Source of the DNA: Crocosphaera chwakensis CCY0110
GTDB taxonomy: Bacteria; Cyanobacteriota; Cyanobacteriia; Cyanobacteriales; Microcystaceae
Length of the DNA: 64,000 bases
Assembly (NCBI RefSeq): GCF_000169335.1
Contig: NZ_AAXW01000009.1
Location: forward strand, 1-64,000
Direction of reading: 5' to 3'
In this document: in pieces, positions 27,782 to 35,763 of the stretch
Layout of the letters: each line of letters starts with the position of its first letter
How positions within the stretch are numbered: position 1 is the stretch's first letter
Made by a program: the position numbers and the translations under genes
Notes under the pieces: model-generated
Databases searched by the model: none
Seen by the model: only the letters and a program-made list of their open reading frames with translations
What the model was told of the DNA's origin: nothing

Positions 27782-27815
27782 CAGGTGGTTCGTTACAGAT
27801 GCCACCTGTTTTTAT
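27782..27815 (+). terminator. Intrinsic terminator of pilA
   Basis: CAGGTGG and CCACCTG form a 7-bp GC-rich stem about 40 bases behind the stop codon, directly followed by TTTTTATTGTTTTTT. Confidence 0.85.
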
Positions 27816-27927
27816 TGTTTTTTGGGGGGTGTTTTTTTGGGAAAATTTTTTGAAGAAACGAAACCCAGCATTATTCCTAATTGTATAATTTTAGATAAAT
27901 AATAGTAAAGTGTACCCACCAAGTAAA

Positions 27928-28143
27928 ATGATGGCAAAAACAACCTTTTCAGACATTGTAGAAGCAGTTGATCAACTAACCCTTGAAGATCAAGAAAATC
28001 TAATTCATCTCTTACAAAATCGTATCCGAGAGCAAAAAAGAGCCGAGTTGGTTAGAGATGTCCACGAAGCGCAACAAGAATTTTCTCACGGTAAATGTAA
28101 ACCAGCTACTCCTGAACAAATCATAGAGGATATGCTTTCGTGA
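27928..28143 (+). CDS. Antitoxin of a RelE/ParE-type pair
   Basis: About 71 residues from ATG 27928 (a GTG at 27910 and the next ATG at 27931 are alternatives). FSDIVEAVDQLTLEDQENLIHLL is the helical motif common to small cyanobacterial antitoxins that precede RelE-like toxins; the C-terminal tail is charged. It overlaps the toxin gene by four bases (GTGA), the usual arrangement for coupled toxin-antitoxin translation. The exact antitoxin family was not identified. Confidence 0.75.
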   Translation: MMAKTTFSDIVEAVDQLTLEDQENLIHLLQNRIREQKRAELVRDVHEAQQEFSHGKCKPATPEQIIEDMLS

Positions 28144-28421
28144 GTTTTGTGTTACTACGCTCAAGTCCCTTTATTAGAAAAGCCCAAAAAACTGTAAAAA
28201 AGCAACCTGAGTTAACTAAAAACTTGCAAAAAACTCTAGAATTACTCAGTGAAGATCCGTTTCATCCTAGATTAAGAAGTCATAAACTCAAAGGCGATCT
28301 GAAAGATTCTTATGCCTGTAGCGTGAGCTATAATTTAAGAATTATCTTTAAATTTGTTGAGTACGAGCAAAAACAGGCAATTCTTTTAGAAACGATGGGA
28401 AATCATGATGAAGTTTATTAG
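28140..28421 (+). CDS. RelE/ParE-superfamily toxin (mRNA interferase type)
   Basis: 93 residues starting at GTG 28140. LRSHKLKGDLKDSYACSVSYNLRIIFKF is the central family signature (printed here for position only: residues about 49-76), with the later E-T-M-G-N-H-D-E-V-Y end typical of the YafQ/RelE group. These toxins cut mRNA in the ribosomal A site. The gene looks complete and its antitoxin is directly upstream, so this pair may be working. Confidence 0.82.
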   Translation: MSFVLLRSSPFIRKAQKTVKKQPELTKNLQKTLELLSEDPFHPRLRSHKLKGDLKDSYACSVSYNLRIIFKFVEYEQKQAILLETMGNHDEVY

Positions 28422-28637
28422 TTATGAATAAACACTATTTAATGATCAAGTAGCTTCTCAAGCTTTAGAAGATTTTTATCAGTAAATAGCGAAGGATTAT
28501 CAAGCGATCGCAACTTTTGCTTAATCTGAATGTTAACGTAAGTATTAATGATAACTAAAAAACCCTGAAGCCGAAACCGCGAGGAGCAACAGCGACGTGG
28601 CGGACTCTCTACCATAACGCTGAACAACATCTCACCA

Positions 28638-29051
28638 CTAATTAGGTAATTTTTGAAATCCAGCTTGTCTAAAATGGTTATCAAAAGTCAAAACCTCATT
28701 AATGTCTAGTTTGTGCATGACCACAAATGAGATACAGTCAGTTAATGAATAAGATTTATCCTCATATTTTTCAAAAACATCCCATCCTTGAAAGAATAAA
28801 TCCTCATCAACATGAATCAATTTAATCCTATTACTGGTGAGTAATTTTTGACCAACTTCAACAGCTTTCTGATGCAAAGAACGACTATTAAAAAAAGTCA
28901 CTACCTCATCAAAGATATAAGAAGTTGTCACTAAGAGAATTTTCTTTTTATCTAAAGTTTGCCAATGACGTAATGTGATTTGATGATTTTGATCATTGGT
29001 TAGTTCTAGAGCGATGAGATAACTAACATCTAAAAAAAGCCTCGTCGTCAT
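28638..29051 (-). CDS. vapC: PIN-domain toxin, VapC-like
   Basis: 137 residues. The acidic PIN residues are visible as FLDVSYLIAL at the start, the glutamate in YIFDEVVTFF, and the late SLTDCISFVVM and VLTFDNHFRQAGF. VapC toxins are Mg-dependent ribonucleases, often acting on initiator tRNA or 23S rRNA. The start codon overlaps the antitoxin stop by four bases. The gene looks intact. The region just behind it (28439-28637) is AT-rich but holds a small GC-rich patch at about 28566-28610. Confidence 0.85.
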   Translation of the reverse strand: MTTRLFLDVSYLIALELTNDQNHQITLRHWQTLDKKKILLVTTSYIFDEVVTFFNSRSLHQKAVEVGQKLLTSNRIKLIHVDEDLFFQGWDVFEKYEDKSYSLTDCISFVVMHKLDINEVLTFDNHFRQAGFQKLPN

Positions 29052-29323
29052 AGTGAGTGATAAAGATAATCATCAAGATTGACAGACGCATCTGTTATCG
29101 TATCTTCTACCGGATGTTTTCCCAAATCCCAAATAGGATCATTTTCAGGGTCAATGTTTTTTTCGTTTTCTTTCTGAGAATTCAGGATAATATTTTGAGC
29201 TTGTAAAGCTTGTTTTAATAGAAAAACCGCTTGTGCGTCAACAGATTGATTGTTCTGTTGTGCTAACTGTTGAATTTGGCTCATCATATCATCAGGGATA
29301 TGGTTTAAATTAAGTGTTGCCAT
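29048..29323 (-). CDS. vapB: VapB-like antitoxin
   Basis: 91 residues. The N-terminal part LNLNHIPDDMMSQIQQLAQ resembles a ribbon-helix-helix DNA-binding unit, and the C-terminal half ends with DPIWDLGKHPVEDTITDAS, a pattern repeatedly found in cyanobacterial antitoxins next to PIN toxins, where it wraps the toxin active site. It precedes vapC with a four-base overlap. Confidence 0.8.
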   Translation of the reverse strand: MATLNLNHIPDDMMSQIQQLAQQNNQSVDAQAVFLLKQALQAQNIILNSQKENEKNIDPENDPIWDLGKHPVEDTITDASVNLDDYLYHSL

Positions 29324-29401
29324 AATTTTTGTCCCAAAACAGTATTATTAACGCATATTAACTCATATCGAAGATTATTATAAGTTGGTTATCTCGGTAT
29401 T

Positions 29402-29503
29402 TCTGACAATTCTTCTCTTGGAATTGCAGTACAACCAGCCGAAATAAATCGAATTATGTCACCGTTAGCTCAAGTGATTGACACTACTGAATTCCTTGAG
29501 TGA
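29402..29503 (+). pseudogene. C-terminal fragment of an unrecognised gene
   Basis: A frame closed upstream by TAA reads VGYLGISDNSSLGIAVQPAE and on to MSPLAQVIDTTEFLE before TGA at 29501. It has protein-like composition but no start codon at a sensible place. I do not recognise it. Confidence 0.3.
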
Positions 29504-29542
29504 TATGTTTCGGGAGAAATACGGGTACTATATGAATATCCG

Positions 29543-29647
29543 TAGGGGTTTTCAAGGAAATGAATAAGTGTTTTTGCGAAAATCCCTCAAGAATTTATAT
29601 AGAAAACTTATATTTTGATATGGACTCTATTCATCGGAAAACCCCTA
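29543..29647. repeat. Short element with 11-bp terminal inverted repeats
   Basis: TAGGGGTTTTC at 29543-29553 and GAAAACCCCTA at 29637-29647 are perfect inverted copies bounding 105 bases of AT-rich, non-coding DNA. This looks like a MITE or a similar small dispersed element. No clear target duplication was seen. Confidence 0.5.
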
Positions 29648-29678
29648 TCTATTCAGTAAAAACCCCGTTTAACCTGTA

Positions 29679-29849
29679 ATGGTATCTGTAAAAATTTCTA
29701 TACAGTTAACTTCCTTAGAAACCGAAGCACAACAAGCTCTAATTGAACAACGCTACCAAGAAGCTATTTCCCTCTATCTTCAATGTCTAGAAACCGAACA
29801 AGTTTATCAACAGGCGATCGCTTTAATTGGAGATGGTTGCATTTATTAG
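29679..29849 (+). pseudogene. Short TPR-like N-terminal fragment
   Basis: A 56-codon frame from ATG reads like the first repeat of a TPR protein: AQQALIEQRYQEAISLYLQC, then stops after GDGCIY. No ribosome-binding site is evident. Probably the broken start of a larger gene; a real small protein is possible. Confidence 0.35.
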
Positions 29850-29865
29850 CTGTTATTATTATTAT

Positions 29866-30123
29866 TTATTCATCAGCTAACGTTAAAACCTGTAGATAAA
29901 GTCGATTTGAAATTCTCGTACCTTGTCCCTGCATTTTATCTAAAACATCCTTAACATTATTTACTAAACCTCGACGCTTTGCTAACAAGAGAATACCCAT
30001 TGTCCCGATTAAAGGTAATTGTTTTTGCTTAGCTACTCGCCGAGCTAGTTTTTCATCAATTAATAACTGTTGCGCCCCAATTTCTTCAGCTAAAACAATC
30101 GCTTCTGATTCTCCTAAATCTAA
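29866..30123 (-). pseudogene. DUF3368 PIN-like toxin, C-terminal half, split by the IS
   Basis: Reads from the IS end as LDLGESEAIVLAEEIGAQQL, then DEKLARRVAKQ, GTMGILLLAKRRGLV and a stop at 29866. The LGxGE-type motif, D-E-K-x-A-R and G-T-x-G-x-L-L are hallmarks of the DUF3368 branch of PIN-like nucleases. The N-terminal half lies beyond the IS at 31882-32106. Together, without the IS and one CTAA copy, they give 483 bases, a 160-residue protein of normal family length with the junction reading EKYNLDLGESEA. Confidence 0.9.
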
Positions 30124-31877
30124 CCTGCATTATTCATGAAGAAAAAACAAAACCAAAAACATAAGAAATTAGCATCAAAAGCGATTTTTTATTAAATAGA
30201 TTCTTAAAAAGTAGTGAATTGGCGTAATTCAATCACAGAAAATTAATGGAAGAACAGAAAAAAGACTAATTTAACGTTAGATGGATACACCAATCCTATG
30301 AGAGATGAATGTTAGGAAAAAATCAATTGTTTACCCGAAGATAATCGTTGTATTATGCAGAGTATTTCCTCACGAAAAGGACAATGAGCAGCTAATTCTA
30401 CTAAAGTTCTTCTAACAGAAACAGTCACTTTGGCAGCTATTTTTATGATGGTTTCCCTCAAACGAGAAACTTGAGCCTTCCCCAATCGTGTCCCTTCCGC
30501 AGAAGCCCGAAGTTCAAGCATTAAAATATAAGCTGCTTGGCATAAAAATAAGCGAAATTGATTAACAATAAATTTATGGCAACTGAGACGATCTGCATTA
30601 ATTCCTAGTTTCAATTCCTTGATTCGATGTTCAGAAGTAGCTCCTCTTTGAACATAAAAATTATCATAAATTTCTTGTGCATCTGCCTCCAAATTAGTTA
30701 CTAAAAATCGAGGATTTGCTCCTTTTTCTAACCATTCTGCTTTCATAATAAGTCGACGAGGTTTTTTCCAACTTTTTGCAGCATAATATACATCATCGAA
30801 CAAACGAGCCTTCTCTTTAGTCCGAAAATACTGTAATCTGGCTAAGTCAAGAAGATAATTTATTTTCCGTTTTAAAACAGCATTACTACTAAAACCAAAA
30901 ACATATTTTACATTTTTTTGTTCGCACAGATTAATAATTTCAGGTAAAGAAAACCCTCCATCGCCTCGTAAGATTATTTTGACATCAGGCCAAGCTTTTC
31001 TTAAACGCCAAAATAACCATCTTAGTAATCCTAAAACTCCTTTTCCTGCGTGAGAATTTCCTGGTCTTAAGTGTAAAATTAAAGGATAACCACTTTTGGC
31101 TTCATTAACTAATACAGGAAAGTAAATTTGATGTCCATAATAACCATGAAATAAGCTTAACTGTTGATGTCCATGAGTGTAAGCATCAAATCCATCTATA
31201 TCTAATACTATTTGTTCTGGGTTTGAGAGATGATTTTGAAGAAATTTATCGACAAAAAAACGACGTATCCTTTTAATTTCTTGTTTAGTTATTCCATTTT
31301 CTAGTCGACTCATTGTCGGTTGACTAGCTAATAATTCTGCTCCCATTTCGGGGACTTTATCACAAATAATTTTGAAAATTGGATCATGTCGTAAGTAATT
31401 ACTATCATTGGTATCTTCATATCCTGCTGCTATTTGATAGATTCTTTGACTTACTAACTGAAACAGTGAATGTTTGACTTTATGTTGTTCTCTATTATCT
31501 TCCAAGCAATTTGAGATTCCTTGGCCAACTTTCAGATTGTCTTCTGCTTGCTTAATTAGCAATAATCCCGCATCCAAACTTAGGTCTAGTCCTGAAAACT
31601 TTACCTCCAATGTTTTCTTCGTCTTAAAATTAAAGGGGAGTTTTTCTGAAGACTCTTTCATTAATTATTGATTGATTGATATAACCTTTATTTCTTTATT
31701 TATTATAGGCTAAAATGAACTTTTTGTAAACGACTTTTACCTCTTATTTTTGATAGTTAAATAGTCGATAATTAGTAATAGATAAAAATCACAGACTGTT
31801 ATTGGGGTCAAATCTCCATATTCCTGATGGCATAAGGCTTTCAGGCTTTTTCGCAATTCTCTCATGAATAATGCAGG
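30124..31877 (-). mobile_element. IS1380-family insertion sequence
   Basis: The 1754-base element is bounded by perfect 16-bp inverted repeats: CCTGCATTATTCATGA at 30124-30139 and its complement at 31862-31877. It is flanked by a 4-bp direct repeat CTAA (30120-30123 and 31878-31881), the target duplication expected for IS1380. It carries one intact transposase gene on the minus strand. No HIP1 octamer was seen inside it. The perfect ends, clean target duplication and open transposase suggest a recent insertion. Confidence 0.95.
30312..31661 (-). CDS. IS1380-family DDE transposase
   Basis: 449 residues, complete. The DDE core is visible as IVLDIDGFDAYTHGHQ (first Asp region, with the family G-x-Q), LHLRPGNSHAGKG, VKIILRGDGGFSLPEI (second Asp in RGDGGF) and a later ERGAT-like segment YVQRGATSEHRIKELKLG, which supplies the last acidic residue (Glu). 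These are the standard IS1380 motifs. It lies inside 16-bp terminal inverted repeats, so the element should be autonomous. Confidence 0.93.
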   Translation of the reverse strand: MKESSEKLPFNFKTKKTLEVKFSGLDLSLDAGLLLIKQAEDNLKVGQGISNCLEDNREQHKVKHSLFQLVSQRIYQIAAGYEDTNDSNYLRHDPIFKIICDKVPEMGAELLASQPTMSRLENGITKQEIKRIRRFFVDKFLQNHLSNPEQIVLDIDGFDAYTHGHQQLSLFHGYYGHQIYFPVLVNEAKSGYPLILHLRPGNSHAGKGVLGLLRWLFWRLRKAWPDVKIILRGDGGFSLPEIINLCEQKNVKYVFGFSSNAVLKRKINYLLDLARLQYFRTKEKARLFDDVYYAAKSWKKPRRLIMKAEWLEKGANPRFLVTNLEADAQEIYDNFYVQRGATSEHRIKELKLGINADRLSCHKFIVNQFRLFLCQAAYILMLELRASAEGTRLGKAQVSRLRETIIKIAAKVTVSVRRTLVELAAHCPFREEILCIIQRLSSGKQLIFS

Positions 31878-31881
31878 CTAA

Positions 31882-32106
31882 ATTATATTTTTCTTGCAAT
31901 GCTTTAACTTTTTGGTAATTATTAATAGATAAAACTTTCAACCACGGTAAATCTAAGATTATTTCTGCTGCTGGATGTTGACCTACTTTTAATTCATTAA
32001 AAACACCTTCTGAAATTATAACTTCACCAAACAGTTGAGGTAACAAATCAAGATAATCCACTTTAGTTAATTCACTAATTGGTGTAGTATCTGCAACAAT
32101 AATCAT
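31882..32106 (-). pseudogene. DUF3368 PIN-like toxin, N-terminal half, split by the IS
   Basis: Starts at ATG 32106, directly after the stop codon of the UPF0175 gene. IIVADTTPISELTKVDYLDL contains the first PIN aspartate, and VFNELKVGQHPAAEIILDLP follows. The reading frame now runs past KYNL into the IS and ends there after about 30 foreign residues, so any product would lack the C-terminal half of the nuclease fold. Confidence 0.92.
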
Positions 32107-32391
32107 TTAAGCCTTTTGTTGATTTAGGATATATTCTGCTTGTTCTACTTCTTGCTGTAATTCTTCCAAATCTTGAGAATCATCAAAAAGAGAAATACCC
32201 CATTTATTCATCATACTAATAACTTCTAAACGAGAAACCCCTAATATTTTCGCTGCTCGTCCACTGGTAATTTCTCCAAATTCTAACAATGTCATTATGT
32301 ACCCTTCCCTAGCCTTTTTTAAAGCTTTATCTCGAACTTCATCCGAAAGATTAATATTGTCCAATTGTTCATCTATAATTTTCACACTCAT
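32107..32391 (-). CDS. UPF0175 family antitoxin
   Basis: 94 residues. The segment AREGYIMTLLEFGEITSGRA followed by AKILGVSRLEVISMM is the UPF0175 signature and includes a helix-turn-helix-like unit. These proteins precede DUF3368 PIN-like genes as antitoxins in many cyanobacteria. The gene is intact, and its partner begins immediately after the stop codon with no spacer but is split by the IS. It may now be a DNA-binding protein without its toxin. Confidence 0.85.
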   Translation of the reverse strand: MSVKIIDEQLDNINLSDEVRDKALKKAREGYIMTLLEFGEITSGRAAKILGVSRLEVISMMNKWGISLFDDSQDLEELQQEVEQAEYILNQQKA

Positions 32392-32488
32392 AACTTAATC
32401 CTCAAGAAAACAAGATGCTTTTACTATTATAATATATTCTTATATGTTAAAATCAATGTTAGTTACGACATCAAAATAGACATCAAAA

Positions 32489-32764
32489 ATGATGGAAAAA
32501 TCTCTAATTCGTACCACAGTAACTTTGCCTAAAAGTTTACTAGAAGAAACTGATATAAGAGTCAAAGAAGGTAAAGCTAAAAATCGCAATGATTTCATTG
32601 CATTAGCCCTACAGAAAGAATTAGAACAGCTAAAAAGAGAAGAAATTGATAGTCTATTAGCAGAAATGACTCAAGATCCTGAGTACCAATCCCAAGTAGT
32701 GCAAATGGAAGCCGAATTTGCTGGAGGAAGTTGGGAAGCTTGGGAGATAGGGGAACAATCTTAA
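32489..32764 (+). CDS. MazE/CopG-like ribbon-helix-helix antitoxin
   Basis: 91 residues from ATG 32489 (a second ATG follows immediately). RTTVTLPKSLLEETDIRVKE is a ribbon-helix-helix DNA-binding motif, and NRNDFIALALQKELEQLKRE completes the dimer unit; the C-terminal tail, QMEAEFAGGSWEAWEIGE, is the usual toxin-binding end for MazF partners. The stop codon overlaps the mazF start (TAATG). The antitoxin is open while the toxin carries a stop at codon 2. Confidence 0.85.
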   Translation: MMEKSLIRTTVTLPKSLLEETDIRVKEGKAKNRNDFIALALQKELEQLKREEIDSLLAEMTQDPEYQSQVVQMEAEFAGGSWEAWEIGEQS

Positions 32765-33105
32765 TGTAACGAGGACAAATTTATGATGCTCGTCTCGAAC
32801 CCATCGAAGGTTCTGAACAAGGAGGAACTCGTCCCGTCATTATCGTCAGTCGCGATGGGATTAATGCCTATAGTCCGGTGGTGTTAGCTGTTCCTTGCAC
32901 AACCTATCCAGACAATAAGCGAGTTTATCCGACGCAAGTATTAATTAGAGCAGGAGAAGGAGGGTTAACGAATGATTCTATCGCTATGGCAGATCAAGTT
33001 AGAGTATTATCAAAAACCCGTTTTTTACGTCTGAGAGGAACCCTCAAATCTGAGACAATTAAGCAATTAAATCAAGCTTTATCAATTGCTTTAGATTTAA
33101 TTTGA
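32764..33105 (+). pseudogene. mazF: MazF/PemK-type toxin with stop at codon 2
   Basis: The start ATG at 32764-32766 overlaps the antitoxin stop, and the next codon is TAA (32767-32769). After it the frame is open for 111 codons: RGQIYDARLEPIEGSEQGGT, RPVIIVSRDG, and later MADQVRVLSKTRFLRLRGTL. These are the family motifs, RG near the start, RPVIIVS, and the QVR-x-x-x-K-x-R block. The change is most simply CAA or AAA to TAA. The only useful later start, GTG 32878, would lose the first third of the fold. Probably not expressed as active toxin. Confidence 0.88.
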
Positions 33106-33106
33106 C

Positions 33107-33294
33107 GACGATATTATAGATTTGAATATTAACAAGCGATCGCAACGTTTAGAAACTGAATTAAAGGAAGCTTATCCTGATGTAGAATAGAGAAAAATAG
33201 CGGGACTTAGAGATGTTTTAATACACGATTATCTTCAAGTTGATATAGAAGAAGTTTGGTTAATTATTGTAAATGAATTGCTCCAACTAAAACT
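33107..33294 (+). pseudogene. HepT-like (DUF86) toxin remnant with internal TAG
   Basis: Translation gives LETELKEAYPDVE-stop-RKIAGLRDVLIHDYLQVDIE and EVWLIIVNELLQLK. HepT proteins have P-x-x-x-W-R-K-I-x-G-M-R-D-x-L-I-H-x-Y-F, so TGG to TAG at 33188-33190 is the simplest reading. The R-x-x-x-x-H catalytic motif of HEPN ribonucleases is kept (RDVLIH). The N-terminal 60 or so residues and a start codon are missing, and no MntA nucleotidyltransferase gene is adjacent. Confidence 0.75.
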
Positions 33295-33616
33295 GACATC
33301 TTGCATCAGTACAAGAAAACTTAATAATTATCAGAAGGTAATCAATTGTGAATAAGTTAGCGTCAAAATGAAATACTATTGCCTCTTGCCTTTTGCCTCT
33401 TGCCTCCCTAAACTAGCTCATGTAATCGAAGGTGCAAGATATGAGTAAAAGAGAAAATTTTAGAAATTATCGAAGATTTATCAATTTCAGAATAAAGTGG
33501 GTAGTGTATTATTAAGTAGTGAAAGTCAATCTAAGTCGATAGTATTTCCCACTACCAGATAACTTAAGTAGGGACAATTCATCAATTATCCCTACGATCA
33601 TAAAACCCGACAAATA
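33295..33616. other. Gap right of the toxin remnants
   Basis: About 320 bases. Contains the GCCTCTTGCCTTTTGCCTCTTGCC run of imperfect GCCTCTT units at about 33379-33405 and the glmM hairpin. A short frame reading EKILEIIEDLSISE near 33450 could be the start of an antitoxin but is too short to call. Confidence 0.4.
33569..33594 (-). terminator. Hairpin downstream of glmM
   Basis: TAGGGACAATT and AATTATCCCTA pair over 11 positions with one mismatch around CATC, about 25 bases behind the glmM stop codon on the minus strand. No long T-run follows. Confidence 0.4.
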
Positions 33617-35074
33617 TTAAGTAGCAAGATAGGTTTCTACAACTTCTACTAAATAGTTCACCCAATGATTCGCAGCATCAGGACATTCCGATTCTACCAT
33701 TACTCTAATTAAAGGTTCTGTCCCCGAAGCACGAACTAAAACCCGGCCAGTGTTTCCCATACCTGCTTCTGCTTGAGCGATCGCCTGTTGCAAGGGTTCA
33801 CACTCTTGCCAATACCGAAGTTTCTCTCGATCCTCTAAACGCACATTTCGTAAAATCTGCGGATACGTATCAAAACTATCTTTAACCAACTCCGCCAAGG
33901 ATACCCCAGACTGATGCACCAACGCAGCCAACTGTAATGCCGTTTGCACACCGTCTCCTGACACCCCATAATGATGACAGATAATGTGTCCTGACTGTTC
34001 ACCCCCAAGCATCGCGCCAGTTTCCCACATTTGGGACTGAACATAGCGATCGCCTACTGAAGTCCGCACCAATTGACCCCCTAAACCTTGCCAAGCACGC
34101 TCAAACCCCAAATTTGCCATAACAGTACCGATCAAGAGGTTATCAGGTAATTCTCCGCGCTCTAAGAGGGATTTTCCCCAGAGGTACAGAATATAATCCC
34201 CATCGATTACCTTACCTGTACTATCTACAGCCATAACCCGATCTGCATCTCCATCAAACGCAAATCCCATATCCGCTTGATGTTCTATAATTGCTGCTTG
34301 TAATAAGTTTAAATGAGTTGAACCACAGTTAACATTAATGCGATCGCCGTTAGCTGTTTCATGTAAACAAATAACTTCTGCACCCAAAGCTTTAAACATA
34401 GCTGGTGCTACATTTACCGATGCCCCCCAAGCTAAATCTAAAACGATTTTCATCCCTTGGCAACTCAAAGAAGCAGGTAGACTATCTTGTAAAAATTGAC
34501 AATAAGTATCAACTAAATTGGGTTGATATAAAATTCTACCCCAGGCGGACAATTCATCTGTTGACAATAATAGATTACCCCGTAACCCGTCTTCAATTTT
34601 TTCTCCTAGGGTTGAGGATAACTTAGTCCCATCAGCGTTAAAAAATTTAATCCCGTTGTCTTCTGGAGGGTTATGACTAGCAGAAATCATAATCCCTGCG
34701 ATCGCTTCACTGTGACGAGTTAAATAAGCGACACAGGGGGTAGGACATAAACCTAACTGCCACACTTCTAACCCTGCTGAGGTGAGTCCAGCGGCCATGG
34801 CCATGGCTAACATATCACTGGAGTTACGGGAGTCTTGACCAATAATAATTGGGCCTGTCGTTGTTTTTTTTGATTTTAAGACCTGTCCTGCCCAAAAACC
34901 CAATTGTAGAGCAAAAGGGGCATTTAACAACTCTCCTGCCTTGCCTCTAATACCGTCAGTACCAAATAAAGGGCTATTGGGCAGATAGGGTAATGTTGTA
35001 ATTAAACTATTACTTAAGTTGGTCGTCTGATGATTTAAACGACCATTGCCATTTGGGGATAGGGAGATAACCAT
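33617..35074 (-). CDS. glmM: Phosphoglucosamine mutase
   Basis: 485 residues, a little longer than the typical 445 because of an N-terminal tail of about 35 residues before LFGTDGIRGKAGE. The active-site phosphoserine loop is MISASHNPPEDNGIKFF, the Mg-binding loop is FAFDGDADRVMAVD, and the sugar-binding loop is GGEQSGHI; the C-terminal phosphate loop is RASGTEPLIRVM. The enzyme turns glucosamine-6-phosphate into glucosamine-1-phosphate for UDP-GlcNAc, needed for peptidoglycan. The GEQSGH loop supports GlmM over phosphomannomutase. Confidence 0.95.
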   Translation of the reverse strand: MVISLSPNGNGRLNHQTTNLSNSLITTLPYLPNSPLFGTDGIRGKAGELLNAPFALQLGFWAGQVLKSKKTTTGPIIIGQDSRNSSDMLAMAMAAGLTSAGLEVWQLGLCPTPCVAYLTRHSEAIAGIMISASHNPPEDNGIKFFNADGTKLSSTLGEKIEDGLRGNLLLSTDELSAWGRILYQPNLVDTYCQFLQDSLPASLSCQGMKIVLDLAWGASVNVAPAMFKALGAEVICLHETANGDRINVNCGSTHLNLLQAAIIEHQADMGFAFDGDADRVMAVDSTGKVIDGDYILYLWGKSLLERGELPDNLLIGTVMANLGFERAWQGLGGQLVRTSVGDRYVQSQMWETGAMLGGEQSGHIICHHYGVSGDGVQTALQLAALVHQSGVSLAELVKDSFDTYPQILRNVRLEDREKLRYWQECEPLQQAIAQAEAGMGNTGRVLVRASGTEPLIRVMVESECPDAANHWVNYLVEVVETYLAT

Positions 35075-35200
35075 TAATTCACTTCCTCACAACTCACTCA
35101 CCTTTACAGGATATACGCTTTGGCTAAATTTGCGTAAAATTTTGGTCTACTATAGTCCTGTAAACGTTCAAAGGTTTACTAATGTTCCTGACTGATGACA

Positions 35201-35689
35201 TTAGTTTTCGTCTTCTTCACAAGCACCGATACTAACCCAGGTACTAGAACCATCAGCCCAAAATTCTTTTTTCCAGATAGGAGCATTATGTTTTAAAGTA
35301 TCAATGCCATAACGACAAGCAGCAAAAGCTTCAGCCCGATGAGGACATCCGACCGCAATTAAAACACTAATTTCTCCAATTTCTAACTTACCAATACGAT
35401 GATGAATAACAACTCGGTTGGTGTCGGTCCATTGGTCACGAATATTACTGGCAATTTCCTGGAAAATGACGATGGCCATTGGTTCATAAGCTTGATACTC
35501 TAAATATCGAACGGCTTTTCCTTGAGTTTGTTTTCGTACCGTCCCACTCATCAAAGCGATCGCACCGTTGCTTGGATCATCAACTAACCCATAAACTTCG
35601 TCTACAGATAGAGGGGCAAAGCTAATTCTAAAACTATCGTTAGGATGAATCGAATTCAGGCCAGGAAGAGGATTGATAGAGGTTTTCAT
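35201..35689 (-). CDS. moaE: Molybdopterin synthase catalytic subunit MoaE
   Basis: 162 residues. GAIALMSGTVRKQTQGKAV, LEYQAYEPMA, VVIHHRIGKLEIGEISVLIA and HRAEAFAACRYGIDTLKHNAPIWKKEFW follow MoaE closely (printed in parts); the last block includes the catalytic lysines. MoaE inserts dithiolene sulfur, delivered by MoaD, into precursor Z. No moaD is adjacent. moaB of the same pathway is at 3.3 kb. The gene is divergent from rpsB with about 140 bases between starts. Confidence 0.93.
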   Translation of the reverse strand: MKTSINPLPGLNSIHPNDSFRISFAPLSVDEVYGLVDDPSNGAIALMSGTVRKQTQGKAVRYLEYQAYEPMAIVIFQEIASNIRDQWTDTNRVVIHHRIGKLEIGEISVLIAVGCPHRAEAFAACRYGIDTLKHNAPIWKKEFWADGSSTWVSIGACEEDEN

Positions 35690-35763
35690 AGCAATTGAGA
35701 TAAATAAGAGAACATATTTTATGCTATCCTAGTAAAGTTGTTAGAATCTCGCACATTCAGAAC

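Larger units (their letters stand above)
29324..29865. other. Remnant-rich gap left of the IS
   Basis: No complete gene. Contains an unrecognised open end of a reading frame (29402-29503, ending SPLAQVIDTTEFLE), an inverted-repeat element (29543-29647) and a short TPR-like frame (29679-29849), each described separately. Confidence 0.55.

Noticed and set aside
28439..28684. 81-codon minus-strand frame overlapping vapC
   Set aside because: It overlaps a well-supported PIN gene, and its middle part comes from a GC-rich patch with atypical residues.
33379..33405. GCCTCTTGCC run taken for a CRISPR-like repeat
   Set aside because: The units are short and directly adjacent with no spacers; common low-complexity repeat type in cyanobacteria.
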